Source: Sinotaia quadrata (taxonomy: Eukaryota > Mollusca > Gastropoda > Architaenioglossa > Viviparidae). From it: 64,000 nt of DNA. The stretch lies in assembly GCA_028829895.1 (NCBI GenBank), contig CM054178.1:108092558-108156557 (forward strand), written 5' to 3'. The position numbers were made by a program, and so were the translations under genes. Under the pieces are notes generated by a model, which did not search any database, was not told the origin of the DNA, and worked only from the letters and a program-made list of their open reading frames with translations. The first letter of the stretch is position 1. Each line of letters opens with the position of its first letter. Shown here piece after piece: positions 1 to 11,705 of the stretch.

Positions 1-68
1 TGTGCGTGCGAGCACTTATGTTGTGTGTGTGTGCGTGCGTGTGTGAGTGTGTGGTGTGTGTATGCGTA

Positions 69-99
<31 letters not shown>

Positions 100-195
100 C
101 TGAGTGAGTGAGTGAGTGAGTGAGTGAGTGAGTGAGTGAGTGACATTGATCGGTGATTCATTGTCGTGCGTGTGTGTGTATGTGTGTGTCTGTGT
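1..195. repeat. Compound microsatellite (TG)n, (GATT)n, (GAGT)n
   Basis: Imperfect TG/CG runs, then about seven GATT units (71-99), about eleven GAGT units (100-143), then more TG. It is cut by the window edge. Confidence 0.95.
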
Positions 196-702
196 GTGAA
201 TGTGTGTGTGCTATATGAGATTAACAAATGCCCTACCATTTATAATCTGTTTTTTTTATTTACTTCTAATAATATCTGTCTTGACCCCGCCCAATCACTT
301 TATAATCTCTGTGTCTAATCATGTCAGACTTCATTACACCATCCATGCTTATAAAAGTGTTTCTCTTTTCTACTTTCAATCATAACAATTTCTCACTCAT
401 TCAGTTCTGTGTCTTTCCTACGCCCAGTCATGTTTATTTTTTGTTTTTTTTATTTAGTCATACAGATTTTTCTATACAAAACCAAGTTTATCATTTCTTT
501 GTCCAGCCATTTTTGTCCTTCGTAGTCCAGTCTCATCCTTCTTTCCGATGTCCGATCATGTGCATTTCGTAAATCTCCAATCAAATCTGCTTTTCGTTTG
601 ATCAGTCTCATGTTTCTTCCTTATGCCCACTCATATCTCTCCTGTGTCCATTCGTGTAAATAATTCTTATATCGAATCATATTTTTCTTGCTAAACACTA
701 AC
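196..702. other. Pyrimidine-rich intergenic sequence
   Basis: T/C-rich DNA. Its open frames are compositional and show no known domain. Confidence 0.4.
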
Positions 703-822
703 TGGTGCAATACACTGAATGGTTTTATACCCTGACTGGTGATGAAGACTGGTGCTATACACTGGTGCTATACATTGACTGGTGCAATACACTGAATGGT
801 GCTATACACTGATTGGTCATGT
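703..822. repeat. Degenerate tandem repeat of the type ACTGGTGCTATACACTGA
   Basis: About six imperfect units of 17-25 bp sharing TGGTGC-ATACA-TGA. Confidence 0.7.
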
Positions 823-3383
823 CTGCAAGGCAAAACCTGTGGGCTACACCTAAATTCAGCCAAGCAAATATAATAAAGGACAATGACAGCAACTGCACAA
901 CAAATTAGCTATGACTATGAACAACAACAACAAGAAAAAACTGTAGGAAATTTAACGGAATGTTGTAACTAAAGAGAAACATTCATGAACATGGAACCCT
1001 GAGTTACTGGCCGTATCATGATAAATTAAGTAAATAGATGAATAAAATTTTAAAATTTATTATTAAAAATGAAAACTTTCGTCCATTTTTTCCCCTCAGT
1101 TTTTAAGGGAGAGTCTAGCAGGGTTTATGAACTAGCTGTGTGATTAGTTGATACTTGTTAATTGTCTGGTGTACTAGCAATACACGTAATTAAAGAACAG
1201 TCTTACTGATATACGTCAACGACAGCGATCATATCGCGCTTTTTGATCAAATCCGATTTGAGAAGGGAGACAATCCTATTTGAAAGAAAGGGAGACAAAA
1301 ACAAGAACAACAACTACAAAATAAAAACACCGCGCCAAATCCATGTACTTATCACCTTGCGTCTTGATGAAGTGTATTTTTCCAATCTTCAGGTTAAAGG
1401 TCAAGTAGATGCCGTGCTGATTCGTTGATTGGTTACCAACGGAGCGCGAGCAAGTGTTTTTTTCATTAAAAAAAAATGTTCAGATGAATTTCTAGATGAA
1501 TGCCGTTCTACCCTAGCTTAGTGAGCCAGGCATTGGAAGACAATCTCGTCTGCAAACACGTGTCAGTGGCGCCGTGCGGTTTCGTACTTAGTGAACTTTG
1601 TTCCTAAACACTGACTTCAATCCTGCACCATGGGAATTGACGTTAAAACACATTTAGCCTCCCCCCCCCAATCCGCCTCAAACTGCTCACCCTTCCTTCC
1701 CACCATATTCTGGAATGCGATCTTGCATTGGCTATCCTAAGGTCTCCCATGACGTTTCTGTTTCGTGAGATGCCGCACGGGATTTGGAGTACACTTGAAA
1801 TGGCAACAACAATAATGCTTTTGTCATTAATAATACCCGCTTTGGTATTGGTAAAGCCGGTCCTAGTGACGTAATTGTAAGTCATTTATGAGACAAAGTG
1901 TCGGGAAAGAGAAAACTCATTTAAATTGAAAACAATTTTATTTTTATTTTTAAGGCTGTGAATAGAATAACAAGGACGACTTTTTAAGTATTAGACAAGA
2001 GGTTTGCTTCCGATTAGGAAAAGATGATACAACCTATGTTATATGTATTTTAGGTATATTATTTGTACATATTCAAATATCCATCCATCCATCCATCTAT
2101 CTATCTATCTGTGTATATTATGAATGTAGTCACGTTCGTCCGAGGCATCTTTGTACATATGTTCATGTATTCACTTTTTCCCAAACAGTTAACACACTTA
2201 TCAAATTGCTATCTTCTAACATATGGAAAATAGTTGAATGTTATTTATGAGATGAAGATTTTAACAAGTATTAAAACCCAGTGGTTAGTGGTTTAATTAA
2301 TTCTTATTTTCCTCTAGTCAAACTGAAACAACCATGTTTAAACAAACAATTATTTATTTAATTCAAACATCAAAATTATTCATAGGTGTACTTTTGGTGT
2401 AATGACCTGAGTGAGTATAAGAGTCGGTCAAATATCACACACATATATATTATACAATCCTGGTAATATTTCAACATAACAGTAACTGACACTATTATAG
2501 CCCTTAATCTTTACAGTTGATATCTTTTATATTAGGCAGCGGACATGGATATAATTTCTACATTCTACTTATAACTAGCTTGCCAAGGAACTGTCAGGAG
2601 ATGTAATGACCAGCACTGGCAAGCACCACCTCGCACAGTCTGGTACTTGTTTAAAGAATCAACCAGTCTTGAAGCAAAGGGAGATTCCAGCAATTAAAAT
2701 GTTGACCATGTCATCGATACTAATAGGCCTATAAATATACATCAGGTGGTAGACTTGCTCCTGAAATAATAGACAGGGGCTATTGTAAGAGCATTGCCTA
2801 TTAAGAAATCAAATAATAGTAAATTTTCTTTTTCGATAGATAATTATAATAAGCTGTATGTAGGATTAAAAGTAAGTATTGTTTTTTAAAACCTTTATCA
2901 ATCCATTTCTTATTAACCTCTGTAACAAATTAGAAACAAACAATCGAACAAAACCCATTAAAACATATCGGTACCTATTACAAAGTCTAAAGAAACCAGC
3001 TATTCTGGCCGTTTGTGTTCAACAACTCAAAAAAACACGCGAATCACGTGATTTTGAAGAAATTCTAATTATAGAGCTCTGATTTCGCGCGCTTGATGTC
3101 AAATAAGAGATTGATAAAGTCGAGCTAATTCTGGCTTCGTTGCTTATTTGCCATTTCTTTCGACTGGTTGCCATCTTTCAGTAGAGATGTTTTCACAATT
3201 ATTTTGATGAAGGAATTAGATTGATAGTAAATCCACGAATGAAAGAAAGCAGTGCTCAGTCGATAAATAAATGAATAGCTTCTACAAAGTCATACTCGGA
3301 ACCTACATCCGAGTGGCCGAAGATTTCGAAATGTACAACGTCGGTAAAGAAACAAAAGAACAAAATAATCACATTTAGAAAGA
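823..3383. other. Intergenic stretch, no gene recognised
   Basis: A small (CATC)n/(TATC)n microsatellite lies at 2076-2112. A GC-richer patch around 1,500-1,880 has open frames on both strands, but none resembles a known protein. Confidence 0.4.
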
Positions 3384-3531
3384 CAAGCTGTAGTATATTA
3401 CTCCTTACGTCAAGTGTATCTTACAGTATCAAGCTGTAGTATATTACTCCTTAAGTCAAATGTATCTTACAGTATCAAGCTGTAGTATATTACTCCTTAA
3501 GTCAAATGTATCTTACAGTATAAAGCTGTAG
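3384..3531. repeat. 46-bp tandem repeat, about 3.2 copies
   Basis: CAAGCTGTAGTATATTACTC recurs at 3384, 3430 and 3476 with near-identical units, and a partial unit follows. Confidence 0.9.
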
Positions 3532-3799
3532 ACTGGGATCCACAAAACATTCTATTCTTTTCGTGGAGTATTGCTTTGCAATTTGTTTCTATGTAGTTCT
3601 TTTCAAACTGTATACATCTCGCTGTATTCAAGAGGTACCAATTCATTAAGTGCCAATATACTATTTTTTTAAGAAACATACACTAATTTAGCAAGACTGT
3701 GGTACACATATACTTATATTACATATAACGTAAAACAAAAATTGTTTACATTACAAAAGTTGTATAATCACTTGGCGACACTGGTTTGCTTCATTAAAT

Positions 3800-4007
3800 G
3801 AATTCAGTAAGGAAAACCAAACACACATGAAACGTGAAGTAAAACTTTCATCAGTCGTATAGACAAGAATTCAGTAAGGAAAACCAAGTACACATGAAAC
3901 GTGAAGTAAAACTTTCATCAGTCGTATAGAGAAGAATTCAGTAAGGAAAACCAAGTACACATGAAATGTGAAATTAAACTTTCATCAGTCGTATAGAGAA
4001 GAATTCT
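3800..4007. repeat. 67-bp tandem repeat, three copies
   Basis: GAATTCAGTAAGGAAAACCA recurs at 3800, 3867 and 3934, with a fourth GAATTC at 4001. The exact 67-bp spacing matches the unrelated array at 11504-11705. Confidence 0.92.
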
Positions 4008-4451
4008 CAAAAAGGAAAAACATATGCAAAAAGTGACCCGCTAAGCGTAATCTGGACAATGTAATATTAACTTTCCAAATATAAATGCAATTGTGAATTG
4101 ATTTATTAACAGGTATGATAGTTTTTCGCTTGGCGAATCAAGTATTTGACGCAGTCTTTTACTTCTATAATCACCAGAGTTGACATTCTTTCTCCGCTCA
4201 TCTCCATCTCTCATCGCATCAGTACCAATGGTTGTGCAATGTACAAGGACTCCGACGGCCAGGTGTGCGTGTGTGTGACGTAGCCTGGCAGCGAGCCGAG
4301 TCTATTTTTTTTTTAACTTTCAAAATGTAATCAAACCAAGCTCAAATATTTCGCTTGCTTTTCAGCTCAGTTGTCATTTCGCTCGAGCTTTCGTTCGAAG
4401 TTGTCAACGAAGTCAACCATCTTCGAAACTGCACAACTTTTACTCATTGAC

Positions 4452-5100
4452 TATTATGCTCTGTCGTCTGCATTCAGTGATGTCTGATGTCTACAGTATG
4501 TAATGTCTGCATTCAGTGATGTCTACATTGAGTGAAGTCAAGTATTCAGCTATGTCTACTTTGTGCGATGTCTACTATTCAGTGAAGTCTACATTGTGTG
4601 ATGTCTATTATTCAGTAATGTCTACATTGTGTGATCTCAATTATTCAATTTTGTCTCCTACATTGTGTGCTGTCTATTATTTAATTATGTCTATATTTTG
4701 TGATGTCTATTATTCATTGACCTCTACATAGTGTGATGTCTACTATCAATTATGTCTTCATTGTGTGATGTCTATTATTCAGTGATGTCCAAATTGTGCG
4801 ATGTCTTTTATCACTGATGTCTACATTGTGTGATGACTACTATTCAGTGATGTCTTCGTTTTATGATGTCTATTTAGTGATGTCCACATAGAGTGATGTT
4901 TATTATTCAGTGATGTCTGCATTATGTGATGTCTCTTATTCAGTGATGTCTACATTTGTGATGTCTATTATTCATTGATGTCTGCATTGTGTGATGTTTA
5001 TTATTAATGATGTCTACATTGTGTAATGTCTATTATTCAGTGATGTCTACATTGTGTGGTGTCTATTATTCAATGATGTCTACATTGTGTGATGTCTGTA
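4452..5100. repeat. 33-bp minisatellite, about 19 degenerate copies
   Basis: The unit is TGATGTCTACATTGTG followed by TGATGTCTATTATTCAG. Because 33 is divisible by 3, parts read as an open frame with an 11-residue period (MSTLCDVYYSV), which is an artefact of the repeat. It ends where the hAT remnant begins. Confidence 0.9.
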
Positions 5101-5105
5101 CTGCC

Positions 5106-5352
5106 TATATGTTTTTGCTGAGGTTGCCGCTGATTGTTGCGAAATGTGAACGATCAGTTTCAAAACTGAAGCTCCTCAAAAACTGCCTACGAAGTTCCAT
5201 GTCTGAAGAGCGAGCTGGCAATGTTGTCAATAGAAAATGAACGTGCCATAAAGCTTGACACTTCAAAAGAGGTGAAGAGAATGCATGCAAACGAACGTTT
5301 TCGGATTCTCGAAGTAGACTACCGAAGACATTTGTTTCGTATAGCTACCTGA
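5106..5352 (+). pseudogene. hAT-family transposase C-terminal (dimerisation) remnant, frameshifted
   Basis: The first frame reads PLIVAKCERSVSKLKLLKNC and then LRSSMSEER. This is the hAT dimerisation signature (C-E-R-S-x-S-K-L-K-L then L-R-S-x-M-x-x-E-R), as in ZMYM1-like and other hAT transposases. The frame stops at 5238-5240. The family's next block, MLSIENERAIKLD, continues in a different frame from 5221 and stops at 5350-5352, so there is an indel near 5212-5220. The rest of the transposase is missing; the sequence immediately upstream is a 33-bp minisatellite. This is a dead element fragment. Confidence 0.8.
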
Positions 5353-6300
5353 TTTATATTCTATGCAATATCAGTTTTTTCGTTTGAAATCGAAGGGGTC
5401 TACCAAAAAAGCTCTGCATGATGTCCCACCCCAAACAAAATAACAAACAAACAAAAACTTGCTATGCCACTGCATTGCATCTATTATATTAGGAGTGAAA
5501 CGGAATGGGTTTTATTTGGGACACGAACAATAAGTGCATATTTGTTCAGAACAGTTAGACAAGTATTGGACCAAGGTGAATGGTTTAATCTAGATCTATA
5601 CATATAATAAAATAGTTATGTCTGTGGGTTACGGTGGGTCTAAGGAAAATACTGTTGTGCAGATTTTGATTGGACTTTTACTGTTCTATATCTTAGTGCC
5701 CTAGAATAAAGATAGGGTATATACCATCACGCTATCCCATAAGGGAGCTCACCAGTAGCCTTAAAACTGCAAGTAAAATTAAAGTTCACGCATGCAGACC
5801 TTTGCTTATACATTTCTGTGATCTCCATTGCCTCTGCAAATGATTCGTGTTTCACTCAGATTGCATTTCTCATTTAGTAGATTTTAGGCTGTAGTAGACG
5901 TACTTTAGATTTTGGTGGGTTGCATTATGTTGTGTAGTGATTAAAACTACATTCAATTTGGGTGAATGCAAAGAGAACTGATTTAAAAGGCTTGTGGAAA
6001 ACCAATCACAGAGATAGGAGTTTTTGAGTTTGCAGAGAGACAGAACCGATTCAAGACCCACTGAAAATGCTCAAAATCAAGGAACATGATTAGTCTCCAG
6101 AAAGCATTGGCAATTTGCTTTTAGACCAGCTGAAAGTGCAGTTGAACATCAAAAACACCTAGCTTCAGAGTGCAAACAGCACACTCTTTGTAGCTAATTA
6201 CAATCTGAATGTTGATGACACAAAATTAATAGTGGCCTTTTTTACAATCCATGGTCGATTATGCCAGTGATCCAAACATCAGCTTCATAAATGTTGTTTG
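5353..6300. other. Intergenic sequence downstream of the hAT remnant
   Basis: No named gene. Minus-strand frames near 5870-6061 are not recognisable. The stretch 6120-6240 is interrupted coding-like sequence leading into the 6.3-kb candidate exon. Confidence 0.35.
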
Positions 6301-6420
6301 CGATCATTGGTAGATAATGCCAGCGATCCAAACATCAGTTTTCTGAATGTTGTTGCAGTCCTTACCAACCTATCAAGTGGTAGGGCAAGCCAGAAGGCAC
6401 GTGTTGCTCTTCAGGTAACG
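6240..6420 (+). pseudogene. Possible orphan or decayed exon with a partial internal duplication
   Basis: The end reads openly as SFLNVVAVLTNLSSGRASQ and continues through KARVALQ to a good donor context (CTTCAG then GTAACG, about 6414-6420). A near-copy of the first part (ATGCCAGYGATCCAAACATCAG) lies about 55 bp earlier and ends at a stop. I do not recognise the family and found no partner exon. It could be a dead exon or a transposon fragment. Confidence 0.3.
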
Positions 6421-6839
6421 TTCCAAACCAAATTTCAATCTACCGTTAAAATAAAAATTGGCATACTAACATAAGATTTCCATGAGGCTTAGATATAAAA
6501 GACACATTTTTATTAAGGTTCATAGAAAGTGTACTATAAAATAATGGTACTTTAAGCAAAATATTTTGAAAACTGGCATTTATGCGAGTGAAACCATGTG
6601 CAATATGAAAGACGTCATGAAAAAAAAGTGTGAAATGCAGTAGAGAAATAAAAGTGATTAAGATTTCTGTAAGAGTTTAAGCTAATTAATGTAGGGTTAT
6701 AATTAATAAGTTTTTACCCCTGGTTTGCTTTATATTACTCTAAACTAGAAATTGGTCAGTTACACATATTTAACTGAGAAAATATCAGAGTCTATGTTAT
6801 CGATTAAAGGTTTAGAATAGACCATTGCTTAAGAAGAAC

Positions 6840-7290
6840 AGAGAAGCTCAAAAATAAAGGACAGGGGAGAGAGGGGGAGGAGAGAACAGAGAAAGAGAGA
6901 GAGGGGGCAGAGAAACAGGACAGAGGGGGTGTGTGTGCAGAGAAAGGGAAGGACATAATGGGAGAGAGGAGTAGGATAGAGAGGGAATGGTGGAGAAAAA
7001 AATGTAAAGGCAGAAAAAAGAAGAAATAGGATCAATAGAGTAAATGAGAGAGAGAGGGAGGGAAGGGGAATAGACAAAGAGAAAGAACGAGAGAGATAGG
7101 GAAAGGAGTGATAAGGGAAGGACAGAGAATGGGAAAGACAGAAGGAGAGATAAAGAAATACAGCAAAGGAAAATCACATTCAGAAGAGAGAAAATAAAGG
7201 GCAACGAGAAAGAGAGTGAGAGAGTGAAAGACAGAGAAAAGGACAAAGAGAGGGACAGAGAGAGAGAGAGAGAGAGAGAGAAAGAACATA
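6840..7290. repeat. 450-bp purine tract (GA/GGA-rich)
   Basis: Almost uninterrupted A/G on the plus strand, ending in (GA)n at about 7258-7280. Minus-strand Ser/Leu/Phe-rich frames are compositional artefacts. Confidence 0.9.
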
Positions 7291-8040
7291 GAGTCAACAC
7301 GAGATTTTTTTTTTTAAGCCATGGAACTCTGATTATGAGAGTATAAGCATGTGTTGACATTTTATCAGCGAACATGCGTTGAATAGAGCGTGTATTTAAA
7401 GGTGTACAGTTTAAAGGGGTTATTTGCGTTCATATCCACCACGTTTTCTTTGCAATACATAACTAGCATCCTGAATCTATCTGCTTAGCAAAACACAATA
7501 ATAGTGAAAAATAAAACCGGAGTTTCCACTAAGACAAGTATAGCGAGATAGAAAGTTGCATTTTTCGGGATCATTTACATGGAAACCTCGTGAAAAGCCA
7601 AAAGCTGGAACCTAAGCTCAAACGATGTGGAGTCTTTCGGCTGCTTGAGAATAGTGCAACTGGACTGAATTAATTCCCCTTGTGCGTGCTCGCTGAAGTT
7701 AGTCAAACTTTAGAATCAGGATCGGTGTGCGTAAATCTGATGGCGGCTTGCATATGATATAAACCGCGCCTGTCCAACTAGAGTGGTTCTGCCATTCTTT
7801 TTTCTTTCCTCTCATTTCTCTCTTCCTTCCACTTCATTCTTTCCCTTTTCACCGCCTTCATTCTTTCTTCTTTCCTCTCTTCGTGCTTTTAAACATACAT
7901 TTCCTCGTTTTGTTCTTTATAAAATCTTTGTCTCATTATTTTAGTTAAATTATGTCAGAATGGATTCCTCTTCAGAGACTATCCAAGTTAGAAAGGATAG
8001 ATTATAGTATGTGCCAGCCAAATACTAGCACAAAGTTTGG
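7291..8040. other. Intergenic, including a C/T-rich run
   Basis: The pyrimidine-rich stretch at about 7794-7900 is the only notable feature. Confidence 0.4.
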
Positions 8041-8275
8041 TGTGTTGTAGTTAAAGACTAACATCAGAATTTGGTGTGTAGTAGTTAAAGACTAACATCA
8101 GAATTTGGTGTGTATTAAAGACTAACATCAGAATTTGGTGTGTATTAAAGACTAACATCAGAATTTGGTGTGTATTAAAGACTAACATCAGAATTTGGTG
8201 TGTATTAAAGACTAACATCAGAATTTGGTGTGTGTTAAAGACTGACATAAGAATTTGGTGTGTAGTAGTTGAAGA
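8041..8275. repeat. 30-bp minisatellite, about seven copies
   Basis: The unit is TAAAGACTAACATCAGAATT followed by TGGTGTGTAT. The central copies are identical, so expansion is recent. The minus-strand 10-residue periodic frame is an artefact. Confidence 0.93.
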
Positions 8276-9124
8276 GAGAAAGGTTGGTTTGTAGTAAGTA
8301 AAGACTGAACCAGAGTTTGATGTGTAGTAGTTTGTAGTTATTTGTTCTTATTGCCTAGCTGGAGTGGGGAGACGGAGGAGCGGGAAAGGTAGATGAATTT
8401 ATTATTTCCAATAATGCCTTGCAGAGTTAAACAATGACAGGAATCATTTTATGGTGTGTTAATCAAGACCAGTCCTCTTATTGCTCTCAAATATGGGGAC
8501 AATACATAGATGGAATAATTATTCATATTTATTTTTTTTAATTCACAATTGTTTCACTTTTTTCTCTCATATGCATGTTCAATTCATTTCTAATTTGGAT
8601 TTGTAGGTTCCATGAAAATTTCTGTAGGATTCTGAGAACAGTTTTATGATATGTACGCCAAAAAGAGTAGAAAAGTGTTTAAAGAACTTAGGAAAATCTA
8701 AAGCTATAACAAATACTTCTTCACAACATATAGTACCATTAAATTAAGAAATAAATCAAATTCAGCTCTGTCAAAGAGACAGGCAGACAATATTTTTGTC
8801 AAGTGATGAAAATCAACCAATCATAAAAAATATTTTCGCATGCAATAAAATGTCAGTATTTGAAAACATAGGTGTTAGCACACACACACTCCTTCCCAAC
8901 CCCCACCCCCAAACACACTCACATACACAACAAAACCAGACAGAAAACAGACATTAGTCTTAAGGAAATTAATTTATCGTTTTAATTTTTATTTATCATT
9001 ATTATTGTATTAGACAAGTCTTTAATTCGTCACATAGCTGGCTTTTTTTTCACGAACCTTGAACAGTAACTGTTGAAGTGTTAAACAAAAGAGGGAGAAT
9101 TATTACATTTGCTGTTCGTTTAAA
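8276..9124. other. Intergenic, nothing recognised
   Basis: AT-rich sequence with a short C/A-rich run near 8880-8930. Confidence 0.4.
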
Positions 9125-9210
9125 ACAAGCGCCGTGCAAATAAGCTATCAACAAGCACCATGCAAATAAGCTATCAACAAGCACCGTGCAAATAAGCTAT
9201 CAACGAGCAT
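9125..9210. repeat. 26-bp tandem repeat, three copies
   Basis: The unit GCACCGTGCAAATAAGCTAT followed by CAACAA has its GTGCAAAT or ATGCAAAT core at 9134, 9160 and 9186. Each copy holds ATGCAAAT or GTGCAAAT; the former is octamer (POU)-like. Confidence 0.88.
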
Positions 9211-9283
9211 CTTAGAAAGAAAATGGGCGACTGATTTATAGTGAGTGATTTCACGATTATTTCATGACTGTTTAACTGACTGA

Positions 9284-9355
9284 TAGATATAATGATAGAT
9301 AGATATAATGATAGATAGATATAATGATAGATAGATATAATGATTGATTGAATGA
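9284..9355. repeat. 16-bp GATAGATAGATATAAT tandem repeat
   Basis: About four and a half copies of a GATA-derived higher-order unit. Confidence 0.88.
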
Positions 9356-11036
9356 TAAAAGGCAAACGGTTTGAAATGCTAAACCATGTGGACAATCTCA
9401 TTAGTCCGAGAAACGGTAAGTCTATAATAATTACAGACATCTTGTTTCTCGTACAATTGGGATCAAGGGACATGATGTGACATGTCAAATGTTTTTATTA
9501 AGGAAAGAGCAATATGCTCTAGTGACCACAATAAAGTCGGCAGCTATAACGGTCTTTGAGAAGTGACAAGAAGCGCGGAAACAGTTAAACATAATGAGTG
9601 TGTCGTCAGCATGGCGCTCTGAAATACTGATGATTTGAAAGAGTGTCTGTGCGCCTGAGTGCGTGCATATATGTACACGGTGCGTGTGTTTGCGTGCGTT
9701 GTGTATTAGCACGCATGCGTGTATATGTGCGTAAGTAACTAGCCTTGGGGCTAGGTGGCGGGTGAATAACTGGTACGGAAGAGAGGAGTTGAGAAAGATA
9801 AGAATGACGTTGTGGCGTACATGCTCTCGCTCGATCTCTAGTAAGTTATCTCCCTTGCCCCTATCAGGTCGCGCTCTGTTACCGTTTACTTATCACCTTT
9901 GGCGCAAGTCAGCGAAAGTTGAAAGAGGCCGACTAAGCAGAAACAAGCCAGTCTGTATTTCCTTGTCAAGACACTGAGCTAAAATTATTGTCTCCCGAAC
10001 ATATTTGAGAAACTATCCAATCTTCTCTGCTTCGAACCACAGGGCTCAGTCTGTATTTTAGAATGAGAATTATTGCTGTTATTACTATGGTGATTGTACT
10101 GAGTGAGAACTTTATATTATACAATGTTAACATTCAACAAACACACACCGCAAGAACAAAAAACACCACTTCAACATTAGAACAATTAGGGTAACCGTAT
10201 ACAAATATAAGACATAAAAGTCAAACATTCTAAATGACCTTACTTTTAAACTCTCCATGCATTGCGGTTTTAAATGCAAGCGAACTAAACAAGTTTTCCT
10301 AATGCTGTAAACGTTTTACTACTTTGACATGTATTCTGCTGCAATGGCTTCACATATATAATTATGAAATACGATTCTGGCCTCTTAACCAGATGGTCGT
10401 GGGATAAAGTCCTAATAGGTTTTAACTTCATCTGTTGTTGTCGTCAGATTTGAACAAGAAAGTTCGCTGGCTGCGTTCCCCCCCCCCCCCGACTTCTTCT
10501 TCTTCTTTTTTTAAAAAATATTTATTCCTGTAACCAGTCATTTGCTGGGTCTTAAAGTGACTCATTTTGTTTGTGTTTCTGATACCTTTAAGTTTCCTGG
10601 CTAGCATTAAATTAATAATTTAGTAACTTCGTTATCTGTGTAAACATGACTGATCTCTCTGCATGCATGGAAAATATAACAATATTTTGCATATATTTTC
10701 ATCCATATGTGATATCGCGCCATGTTAATTGAAGAATACAGTTACCATTAACACTTTCCTTCTGTCCACAGGCTCAACTTTCAAACATTGCTTTTATACA
10801 AGAAACTGTTTTTAAGTTATTGGCTCCAGAGGTCACCACAAGTCTTTGTAATTAGCTGAAATATCCTAATTAGAAGCATGCGAGATACTTCTCTACATTA
10901 GATAGAATAATACTGGTCTTGATATTTACTCATCCCGTACAGCCTAACCCCAACTTATTTCTCTTTCTCTTTCGAAAGTGAAAGTGAGGTATATTCAACA
11001 ATAAAATTTCAAATATATTTACAGAAGAATGGTAAT
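9356..11036. other. Intergenic, no gene recognised
   Basis: A GC-richer patch at about 9,740-9,980 contains a 71-codon frame (9762-9977) with no known domain. A C-run lies at about 10480-10490. Confidence 0.35.
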
Positions 11037-11215
11037 ATTCATTTATTACAAATATATCTCTGTATGAGTGTTAGTGTTGACTTGTTACAAATGTGTCTAT
11101 ATATGAGTGGTAGTGTTGATTTGTTACAAATGTGTCTGTATATGAGTGGTAGTGTTGACTTGTTACAAATGTGTCAATATATGAGTGGTAGTTTGATTTG
11201 TTACAAATGTGTCTT
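11037..11215. repeat. 39-bp tandem repeat, about 4.5 copies
   Basis: The GTTGAC/GTTGAT-TTGTTACAAATGTGTC element starts at 11076, 11115 and 11154, with diverged copies at either end. Confidence 0.9.
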
Positions 11216-11503
11216 TAAATGGATTAGGGAGTCTTGGATTTGATTTTTTAATAAGGCAACTATATGCACTAGGATTTAAAATTTCAGATCACTTAGGTTT
11301 TGCCTTTATTTACTATGTGTCAGGGACATACGGAATGGCTGCATACATTGTCTGGTTTTCTATTGTTCATCAACTAACCAGTCAGTGTCATTTTCTTTTG
11401 TTTCTCTCTTTATTATTAAAAAATAAAGTGCGACACTGTATATCATATGATTCTTTGGCACCAGAAAATAAAGGATACAACTCCACAGTCATTCTTTTTT
11501 TTT

Positions 11504-11705
11504 TGTGACGTCACATGGGATATCTTCAAAAGGCAATGGGCAAAGTTATTCATAAATACTCGAGATATTTTGTGACGTCACATGGGATGTCTTCAAAAGG
11601 CAATGGGCAAAGTTATTCATGTATATTCGAGATATTTTGTGACGTCACATGGGGTGTCTTCAAAAGGCAATGGACAAAGTTATTCATATATACTCGAGAT
11701 ATTCT
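11504..11705. repeat. 67-bp tandem repeat, three copies, each with a CRE (TGACGTCA)
   Basis: TGTGACGTCACATGGGAT/G recurs at 11504, 11571 and 11638. Each unit opens with the palindrome TGACGTCA, the consensus CREB/ATF site, followed by TCTTCAAAAGGCAATGG and ATACTCGAGATATT-like sequence. The CRE is identical in all three while other positions vary. No promoter or gene is seen nearby. Confidence 0.9.

Noticed and set aside
4516..4731. Open frame with an 11-residue repeat (MSTLCDVYYSV)
   Set aside because: It arises because the 33-bp minisatellite unit is a multiple of three and lacks stops in that frame. There is no sign of selection.
6848..7375. 175-codon Ser/Leu/Phe-rich frame on the minus strand
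   Set aside because: Translation of a purine tract. The hydrophobic runs are compositional, not membrane segments.
8041..8275. Tandem repeats resembling a CRISPR array
   Set aside because: The copies are contiguous with no unique spacers, the host is a eukaryote and there are no cas genes. The same holds for the other arrays.
11209..11508. 99-codon hydrophobic frame
   Set aside because: Starts inside the 39-bp repeat, ends in a T-run and has no conserved motif.
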